This document shows positions 57,748 to 64,000 of a stretch of DNA of 64,000 bases, piece by piece (position 1 is the first letter of the stretch; each line of letters starts with the position of its first letter). Source of the DNA: an uncultured Eubacterium sp. (GTDB taxonomy: Bacteria > Bacillota > Clostridia > Peptostreptococcales > Anaerovoracaceae). Under the pieces are notes generated by a model that saw only the letters and a list, made by a program, of their open reading frames with translations, ran no database searches and was not told where the DNA came from. Location: the NCBI GenBank assembly GCA_946555345.1, contig CAMNSS010000018.1, positions 1 to 64,000 of the forward strand, read 5' to 3'. The position numbers and the translations under genes are program-made.

Positions 57748-59016
57748 TCATTCTAAAGCCTGCTCGATATCTGTGATCAAGTCTTCTGCATCCTCAAGCC
57801 CGCAGGAAAGCCTGATCAGGTCAGGGCTGACCCCTGCGGCGGCAAGCTCTTCGTCATTCATCTGTCTGTGCGTGCTGCTGGCTGGATGCAAGCAGCATGT
57901 CCTCGCATCTGCCACATGGGTTTCGATCGCCGCAATCTTAAGCCGCTGCATGAAACGCTCCGCCGCAGCCCGGCCGCCTTTGACGCCGAAGCTCACCACG
58001 CCGCACGATCCATCCTTCAAATATTTCTGCGCCAGCGCATAATCATCATCGCCCGCAAGCCCGCAGTATTTCACCCATTCGATCTTCTCATGCTGTTTCA
58101 GGTACTGCGCAACTGCAAGCCCGTTTTCCGCATGGCGTTTCATCCGCACATGGAGGCTTTCAAGCCCCAGGTTTAACAGGAAAGCGTTTTGCGGCGACTG
58201 GATCGAACCGAAATCCCGCATGAGCTGCGCTGTCGCTTTCGTGATAAATGCGCCTGCAAGCCCAAATTTCTCACTGTAAGTAATTCCGTGATAGCTTTCA
58301 TCGGGTTCGCACAGACCTGGGAATTTCTGCGGGTATTTCGTCCAGTCAAATTTACCCGAATCGACGATGCATCCGCCTACGCCCGCACCATGGCCGTCCA
58401 TGTATTTCGTGGTGGAATGCGTCACGATATCCGCCCCAAATTCAAACGGCCTGCAATGCACCGGGGTCGCAAACGTATTATCGATGATCAGCGGCACGCC
58501 GTGCCTGTGCGCCGCATCGGCAAACCGCTCAATATCCAGCACGCAAAGGGCAGGATTTGCGATGGTCTCGCCGAAAACGGCCTTCGTATTCGGCTGGAAC
58601 GCCGCATCGATCTCATCTTCCGAAGCGTGAGGCGGAACGAACGTAAATTCAATGCCCATCCGTTTCATGGTAACGGCAAACAAATTGTAAGTGCCGCCGT
58701 AAATCGCAGACGATGCCACCACGTGATCGCCGCAGGAAGCGATATTGAACACCGCATAGAAGTTCGCCGCCTGGCCAGATGATGTCAGCATCGCTGCACT
58801 GCCACCCTCCAGCGAAGCGATCTTTGCCGCAACGTAATCGTTCGTCGGATTTTGAAGCCTCGTATAAAAATACCCGGAAGCCTCTAAATCGAACAGCTTT
58901 CCCATATCCTGGCTCGTATCGTATTTAAACGTCGTACTCTGTATGATCGGAATCTGCCTCGGCTCGCCATTTCCCGGCCTGTATCCGTCCTGCACGCATT
59001 TCGTACCAATTCCCAT
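57748..59016 (-). CDS. metY: O-acetylhomoserine aminocarboxypropyltransferase (PLP, Cys/Met metabolism)
   Basis: FYTRLQNPTNDYVAAKIASLEGGSAAMLTSSGQAAN, DIVTHSTTKYMDGHGAGVGG. Confidence 0.93.
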   Translation of the reverse strand: MGIGTKCVQDGYRPGNGEPRQIPIIQSTTFKYDTSQDMGKLFDLEASGYFYTRLQNPTNDYVAAKIASLEGGSAAMLTSSGQAANFYAVFNIASCGDHVVASSAIYGGTYNLFAVTMKRMGIEFTFVPPHASEDEIDAAFQPNTKAVFGETIANPALCVLDIERFADAAHRHGVPLIIDNTFATPVHCRPFEFGADIVTHSTTKYMDGHGAGVGGCIVDSGKFDWTKYPQKFPGLCEPDESYHGITYSEKFGLAGAFITKATAQLMRDFGSIQSPQNAFLLNLGLESLHVRMKRHAENGLAVAQYLKQHEKIEWVKYCGLAGDDDYALAQKYLKDGSCGVVSFGVKGGRAAAERFMQRLKIAAIETHVADARTCCLHPASSTHRQMNDEELAAAGVSPDLIRLSCGLEDAEDLITDIEQALE

Positions 59017-59061
59017 TTTGTCTCATCCTTTCCTGTTTAAACATTGAATTATTATTATATA

Positions 59062-59622
59062 CTATTTTCCAATCGATTTCAAATACGCTTCCCTGCCTTC
59101 CGTATAAAGATTTCCGCCCGCACTGTCGAGAACGACCGTGAGCGGAAAATCCTCCACGAAAAGCCTCCGCACCGCTTCCGCACCCAAATCTTCAAATGCG
59201 ATAACCTCCGACGATCGGATGCGCCCCGCCATCAGGGCGGCAGCGCCGCCGATTGCAGCCAGGTACACAGCGCCGTTGCGCACCACTGCCTCCATAACCT
59301 CCTGGCTGCGCTGTCCCTTACCGATCATCGCAAGCTGTCCCAGGTCGAGAAGCTGCGGCGCATAGGCATCCATGCGGTAGCTGGTCGTCGGTCCTGCTGA
59401 TCCAATCGCCTGTCCTGCCTTGGGCGGCGTCGGGCCCACGTAATACACGATCGAATTCTCTATGGCAAAAGGCGGGGCTTCTCCCCTTTCCAGCATTTCC
59501 TTGATTCGCTTATGCGCAGCATCCCTTGCCGTATAAATCGTTCCCGTAACCAAAATGCGGTCGCCCGCTTTAAAAGCCTTTACCTTTTCCTTCGTGAACG
59601 GCTCTGTCAATCTGTGTTCCAT
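59062..59622 (-). CDS. Class I fumarate hydratase, beta subunit
   Basis: GDRILVTGTIYTARDAAHKRI, VYYVGPTPPKAGQAIGSAGPTTSYRMD. Confidence 0.95.
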   Translation of the reverse strand: MEHRLTEPFTKEKVKAFKAGDRILVTGTIYTARDAAHKRIKEMLERGEAPPFAIENSIVYYVGPTPPKAGQAIGSAGPTTSYRMDAYAPQLLDLGQLAMIGKGQRSQEVMEAVVRNGAVYLAAIGGAAALMAGRIRSSEVIAFEDLGAEAVRRLFVEDFPLTVVLDSAGGNLYTEGREAYLKSIGK

Positions 59623-59729
59623 TTCTTGCTCCTGTTTCCTGCCTTACGCCGCATCGCAAATGCCCTCCTTGCTCTGGGCTATAAATTTCCGCCTTGCGCA
59701 GCGCTACAAACTTCCTATCCTACGCTGTG

Positions 59730-60572
59730 CTACAAAACCGCTTCCTCATGCCTGCTGACATGGCAGTTGATGTTGACCGCCACTGGAAGCCCTGCGATGT
59801 GCGTCGGCGCCGTGATGATTTTAACCGCCAAAGCCGTGGTTTTCCCGCCAAACCCCTGCGGACCGATACCGAGGTTATTGATCCGTTTCAAAAGCTCCCG
59901 CTCCATGTCCCCGTAATAAGGGTCGGCGTTGCTTTCATCTAATGGCAGCAAGAGCGCCTTCTTCGCCATCAATGCCGCCTTATCGAATGTTCCCCCGATT
60001 CCCACGCCTGCCACAATGGGCGGGCATGGATTTGCGCCTGCCTCCTCGCACACTTTCACGACAAAATCCTTTACGCCTTCTGCCCCTGCTGACGGCGGCA
60101 GCATTTTCACCTGGCTCATGTTTTCCGATCCAAAGCCTTTCGGCGCGACGATGATCTTTACCCGGTCGCCACGGACAAGTTCCATGTGAATATAAGCTGG
60201 CGTGTTATCCTGCGTGTTTTCCCGCCTCAGCGGATCCCTTACGATCGATTTGCGGAGAAAGCCTTCTCGGTATCCCTTGCGCACGCCTGCATGAACCGCA
60301 TCTGCCAGCAGCCCGCCGATAAAATGTACATCCTGCCCGATTTCTAAGAAAACGCAGGCCATCCCGGTATCCTGGCACAGGGGAAAAACGCCTTCTTCGG
60401 CAATCCCGATATTTTCCTCTATGCTTTGCAGCACATCCCTTGCCACCGGCCAGCTCTCCGCCGCCAGGCAATTCCCGATGCAGCCCTTTAGGTCTGCGCC
60501 GAGATGGTGGTTTGCCGCAATGCATAGATTTGCCACCGTCTCTTCCACTCGTTTCACATCTATTTCCCGCAT
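59730..60572 (-). CDS. Class I fumarate hydratase, alpha subunit
   Basis: GVFPLCQDTGMACVFLEIGQDVHF, NTPAYIHMELVRGDRVKIIVAPKGFGSENMSQVKMLPPSAG. Confidence 0.95.
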   Translation of the reverse strand: MREIDVKRVEETVANLCIAANHHLGADLKGCIGNCLAAESWPVARDVLQSIEENIGIAEEGVFPLCQDTGMACVFLEIGQDVHFIGGLLADAVHAGVRKGYREGFLRKSIVRDPLRRENTQDNTPAYIHMELVRGDRVKIIVAPKGFGSENMSQVKMLPPSAGAEGVKDFVVKVCEEAGANPCPPIVAGVGIGGTFDKAALMAKKALLLPLDESNADPYYGDMERELLKRINNLGIGPQGFGGKTTALAVKIITAPTHIAGLPVAVNINCHVSRHEEAVL

Positions 60573-60820
60573 CGCTTCCTCCCTCTAGCCAAAATAAAAT
60601 CCGCTGGCGCACCAGCCGTTCCGTTTCCCGCCGTCAAAGCGCACCGGCCGCTTCCAGCCGGTCCGCCTGTCTGTCGGCCAAATCAAAAATCCTCCAGCTC
60701 GCTGCTGGCCGATCGTTCCGAACGCCTTAGCAGAAGCGGAAACTTACTTATTCACGAACCGCTCCGCCTGCCCTGCCAAAACAAAAGCTTGCAAACCCGC
60801 AAGCTGCGCTTTCCATGCGC

Positions 60821-61387
60821 TTAAAAATTGCGGTCGATTTCTTCCATCGTCTTTTGCAAGATGCCTTCCACGTCCATCCCGATCACATCCAGCATTTCAG
60901 CCTTGTAACACGACACGTCCTCGATTCCAAAAAGAACCTGGCAGAGACCCTTCACATAATCAAAACCGAAATTAAACGCCGCAATCGGGCCGCCCGCTGT
61001 CGTCACATAAATTACCTTTTTTGTCCTGCAAAGGCTCTGCGGAATGCCTTCTTCATTGTAATAAAAGGTCACGCCCTGCGCAGTGACTGCCTCAAAGTAA
61101 TTCTTTACCATCGCCGGAAACGACAAATCCCAATACGGCGCCGCAATGACGACGGTATCCGCCGCCGCAAACTGCCGTGCATACCGCAGCACGCCTGCGG
61201 AATAATCCTTTGCTTTCAGCAAAGCATCCCGCTCCTGCAATGTCTTCGCATTCAGCGGCTGTATGTTTTCTTTTTCAAGATTCAACTCTTCCGCTTCGCC
61301 ACCCAGCTTCTGCAATAGGTGCTGCGCCAAAAGCTTCGTGCGCGACTCTTGGCGTACGCAAGCGTTTACAAATAAAATTTTTTCCAT
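60821..61387 (-). CDS. Flavodoxin-fold NAD(P)H oxidoreductase (FMN-dependent azoreductase-like)
   Basis: ILFVNACVRQESRTKLLAQHLL, ADTVVIAAPYWDLSFPAMVKNYFEAVTAQGVTF. Confidence 0.88.
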   Translation of the reverse strand: MEKILFVNACVRQESRTKLLAQHLLQKLGGEAEELNLEKENIQPLNAKTLQERDALLKAKDYSAGVLRYARQFAAADTVVIAAPYWDLSFPAMVKNYFEAVTAQGVTFYYNEEGIPQSLCRTKKVIYVTTAGGPIAAFNFGFDYVKGLCQVLFGIEDVSCYKAEMLDVIGMDVEGILQKTMEEIDRNF

Positions 61388-61462
61388 TATGAAACCTCCC
61401 GGATATGTTTTCTCGTTCAATGCGCCCGTGCTATCATGAATTTTTCCTGCCCCTTTAATTAG

Positions 61463-61528
61463 CATTCATGATGCAAGGAACGCTTCCTTGCGGCAACGCC
61501 GTATTAATCAATGCGTTCATTATACCAT
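61463..61528 (-). repeat. Structured repeat, copy 3 (in a 91-bp tandem unit)
   Basis: cattcatgatgcaaggaacgcttccttgcggcaacgccgtattaatcaatgcgttcattataccat. Confidence 0.9.
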
Positions 61529-61553
61529 GAATCTCCTCTGCCCCTTTAATTAG

Positions 61554-61619
61554 CATTCATGATGCAAGGAACGCTTCCTCGCGGCAACGCCGTACCAATC
61601 AATGCGTTCATTATACCAT
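61554..61619 (-). repeat. Structured repeat, copy 4 (in a 91-bp tandem unit)
   Basis: cattcatgatgcaaggaacgcttcctcgcggcaacgccgtaccaatcaatgcgttcattataccat. Confidence 0.9.
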
Positions 61620-61712
61620 CCCGCAAAAAAAAAGTACACCTCCATATATCGCTTGCATAGTTTTCAGTTTCCCATCATAAACTTGTACAAATCATTTCCC
61701 AGGGAGCGCATC

Positions 61713-62795
61713 ATGAGAATACATTTACCGAACAGAAGAAAACTTAAAAAAACGCTGCGCAGGGCCATAGCCAAATTTTCCGATATCTTAACAATTCCTC
61801 TGGTAAAGCCCGCCGCCATCATCGTAGCAGCCTTATGCGCCCTGCTCATCCTCGCGCCTTACCTGCTGATGAAATTCACCCCAGACACGGGGCAACCGGA
61901 AGAAGGGCGAAAAACGCAAGCATCGTTCGAGCTGGTCAACCCGCCTAAAGACATCACCATCTACCGCACGGAAAGCAAAAAAACGGAAACCTTGGACTTT
62001 GAGGATTACGTGAAAGGGGTCGTATCCGGTGAAATGCCGGCTTCCTTTCATGAAGAAGCATTAAAAGCACAATCCGTCGCTGCCAGGACGTATTCGACTG
62101 CCCGTATCCTGCGGGCTGAAAAAGAGGGAAACCCTTCCGCACACCCCGGAGCGCCCCTGTGCGATGCCACCCATTGCCAGGTATACCGCAGCGAAGCGGA
62201 GCTGAGAGAACTAAAAGGAGATGCCTGGATGAAAAAAGACTGGAAGAAGATCTGCAGCGCCGCCAGCCAGACGGAGGGACAACTTCTTTATTATAACGGG
62301 GAATTGGTCGAGCAGGCGCTGTTTCACTCTTCCAGCGGAGGAAAAACGGAAGATGCTGAAGATGTCTTTGCTGCCGCAGTCCCCTACCTCGTCAGCGTGG
62401 AAAGCCCCTATGAGGAAAACGCCACCCACCAGAACGAAGAAAATTCCTATTCCATCGAAGAACTCTCAAAAACGTTGAAAGCAAAGCACCCTTCGGTATC
62501 ATTCGGCACGATCACAGCCACGAATATCAAAATTATCAGCAGGAGCAAAGGCGGCAGGGTGGAAAAAATGCAGGTCGGAAATGGCGCGCTGACAGGAAGG
62601 CAGGTGCGGGAAGCGCTCAACCTTCCCTCCGCTAACTTTACCATCGACATCAAAAACGGCGCCGTAATTTTTACCTCCAGCGGTTCAGGGCATGGCGTCG
62701 GGATGAGCCAGTACGGCGCAGACGGCATGGCAAAGCAAGGCTATGATTACAAAGAAATCCTGGAACATTACTATCGGGGGACGGAAGTGTTTTGA
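61713..62795 (+). CDS. spoIID: Stage II sporulation protein D
   Basis: LDFEDYVKGVVSGEMPASFHEEALKAQSVAARTYS, ALFHSSSGGKTEDAEDVFAAAVPYLVSVESPYEENA, SSGSGHGVGMSQYGADGMAKQGYDYKEILEHYYRGTEV. Confidence 0.96.
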   Translation: MRIHLPNRRKLKKTLRRAIAKFSDILTIPLVKPAAIIVAALCALLILAPYLLMKFTPDTGQPEEGRKTQASFELVNPPKDITIYRTESKKTETLDFEDYVKGVVSGEMPASFHEEALKAQSVAARTYSTARILRAEKEGNPSAHPGAPLCDATHCQVYRSEAELRELKGDAWMKKDWKKICSAASQTEGQLLYYNGELVEQALFHSSSGGKTEDAEDVFAAAVPYLVSVESPYEENATHQNEENSYSIEELSKTLKAKHPSVSFGTITATNIKIISRSKGGRVEKMQVGNGALTGRQVREALNLPSANFTIDIKNGAVIFTSSGSGHGVGMSQYGADGMAKQGYDYKEILEHYYRGTEVF

Positions 62796-62840
62796 GAAAT
62801 ATCCAAGCAGAGTTATAGCCCGTAACGCATTATTTTTATA

Positions 62841-62890
62841 CAACTAAAGATGTATATTATCACAAAAATACATCTTTCAGTTGTTTTTTT
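62841..62890 (+). terminator. spoIID terminator
   Basis: CAACTAAAGATGTAT...ATACATCTTTCAGTTGTTTTTTT. Confidence 0.8.
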
Positions 62891-62969
62891 ATTGTTTCCG
62901 CTATATTACGATAAAAGCACCAACTAATTTATTTCACTGGATTCTTAACATCACGAACAGGAGGAAAAA

Positions 62970-64000
62970 ATGATTAGCAGAAAGTTATTGGAAAACCAAT
63001 ATCAAAAAGAACGCAAGATGTTTGAGGAAAACCATAAAAAATCAGGCGAGCTATTTCAAAAAGCGCATGCAAACCTGCTTGGCGGCGTGCCGATGAACTG
63101 GATGGTGCGCTGGGCAGGAAGCTGGCCCGTATTTGTGGAAAAAGCAAAGGGAGCGCATTTCACCGATGTGGACGGAAACGAATACATGGACTTTTGCCTG
63201 GGCGATACCGGCTCAATGCTGGGCCATGCCATGGACCCTGTGATCGAGTCGGTCTCCAAAGCCATCGCCAAGGGAACGACCCTGATGCTCCCAACGGAGG
63301 ATGCGATCTTCAACGGGCAGGAACTTACGAAGCGTTTTGGCATGAAATACTGGCAGTTTACGACGAGCGCAACCGATGCAAACCGTTTCGCACTCAGGCT
63401 CGCCAGGGAGATTACAGGCAGGAATAAAATCCTCGCATACAACTGGTGCTACCATGGCAGCGTCGATGAAACGGTCGCAACGCTCGATGAAGCAGGCAAC
63501 GTAATCCCGAAGCCCGGAAATGTCGGCCCGCAGGTAAGCCCCGCCCTTACGAGCAAAATCATCGAATGGAACGATATCGATGCACTGGAAAACGCATTAA
63601 AGGATGGGGACGTTGCCGCAGTGCTTGCAGAACCAGCCCTTACCAATATCGGCATCGTCCATCCTGATCCTGGTTATCACGAAGCGCTGCGCAAGCTCAC
63701 CAGAAAATACGGGACATACCTCATCATAGACGAGACACATACGATCTGTGCAGGAACCGGCGGATGCACGAAAGCATGGGGGCTGGAACCGGATATGGTA
63801 ACGATGGGCAAAACCATCGCCGCTGGAATCCCGACGGGCGCTTACGGCATGTCGGAAGAGGTCGGCAAGAAAGCCTTGGAAGCAGTTCCAGAGCATTATG
63901 CAGACGTAGGCGGCGTAGGCGGGACGCTTGCCGGCAACGCCCTTGCCATGGCAGCGATGAGAACGACGTTAAGCGAAATTTTAACAGAAGAATTTTACGA
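62970..64000 (+). CDS. Class III PLP aminotransferase (glutamate-1-semialdehyde aminomutase-like), truncated at the window edge
   Basis: GGVPMNWMVRWAGSWPVFVEKAKGAHFTDVDGNEYMDFCLGDTGSMLGHA, ATDANRFALRLAREITGR, LIIDETHTICAGTGG, MGKTIAAGIPTGAYG; AGGAGG ribosome-binding site. Confidence 0.88.
   Translation, partial: MISRKLLENQYQKERKMFEENHKKSGELFQKAHANLLGGVPMNWMVRWAGSWPVFVEKAKGAHFTDVDGNEYMDFCLGDTGSMLGHAMDPVIESVSKAIAKGTTLMLPTEDAIFNGQELTKRFGMKYWQFTTSATDANRFALRLAREITGRNKILAYNWCYHGSVDETVATLDEAGNVIPKPGNVGPQVSPALTSKIIEWNDIDALENALKDGDVAAVLAEPALTNIGIVHPDPGYHEALRKLTRKYGTYLIIDETHTICAGTGGCTKAWGLEPDMVTMGKTIAAGIPTGAYGMSEEVGKKALEAVPEHYADVGGVGGTLAGNALAMAAMRTTLSEILTEEFY

Noticed and set aside
1-64000. CRISPR arrays, rRNA operons, transposases, prophage structural genes
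   Set aside because: Looked for regular 25-40 bp repeats with spacers, rRNA signatures and transposase/integrase/terminase motifs; none seen.

Overview
The window is about 64 kb of an apparently chromosomal stretch from an anaerobic, spore-forming Firmicute (Clostridia-like). Basis: Spo0A, SpoIVB, SpoIIP, SpoIID and GPR are all encoded, and so is a 4-hydroxybutyrate/butyrate fermentation pathway. Core blocks are (i) rnpB, nif3, trmK, rpoD, dnaG, dgt; (ii) rpsT, gpr, spoIIP, lepA, hemW; (iii) thiN / TPP riboswitch-thiT; (iv) abfD, CGGC protein, abfT, 4hbD; (v) acyl-CoA dehydrogenase-etfB-etfA; (vi) metA-metY and a two-subunit class I fumarase. Accessory content: an MmeI-like single-chain Type IIL restriction-modification protein, a DUF5655/NucS-like nuclease candidate, an XRE regulator beside tRNA-Leu(CAG), and two decayed partial gene duplications. 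The strongest candidates for something undescribed are: (a) a split catalase-fold pair (two ORFs with ATGA overlap) whose N-terminal protein has lost the distal catalytic His and Asn; (b) a fused double-hotdog protein made of two Kal-type (3-aminobutyryl-CoA ammonia-lyase-like) halves with complementary motif loss, next to a family III CoA-transferase; (c) a four-copy structured repeat that carries an extended -10 promoter followed by a nested hairpin, found upstream of two unrelated genes; (d) a CGGC cysteine-rich protein inside the 4-hydroxybutyrate operon. All family calls come from motif and sequence recognition without database searches. Start codons were adjusted by eye where an internal ATG/TTG had a better ribosome-binding site.
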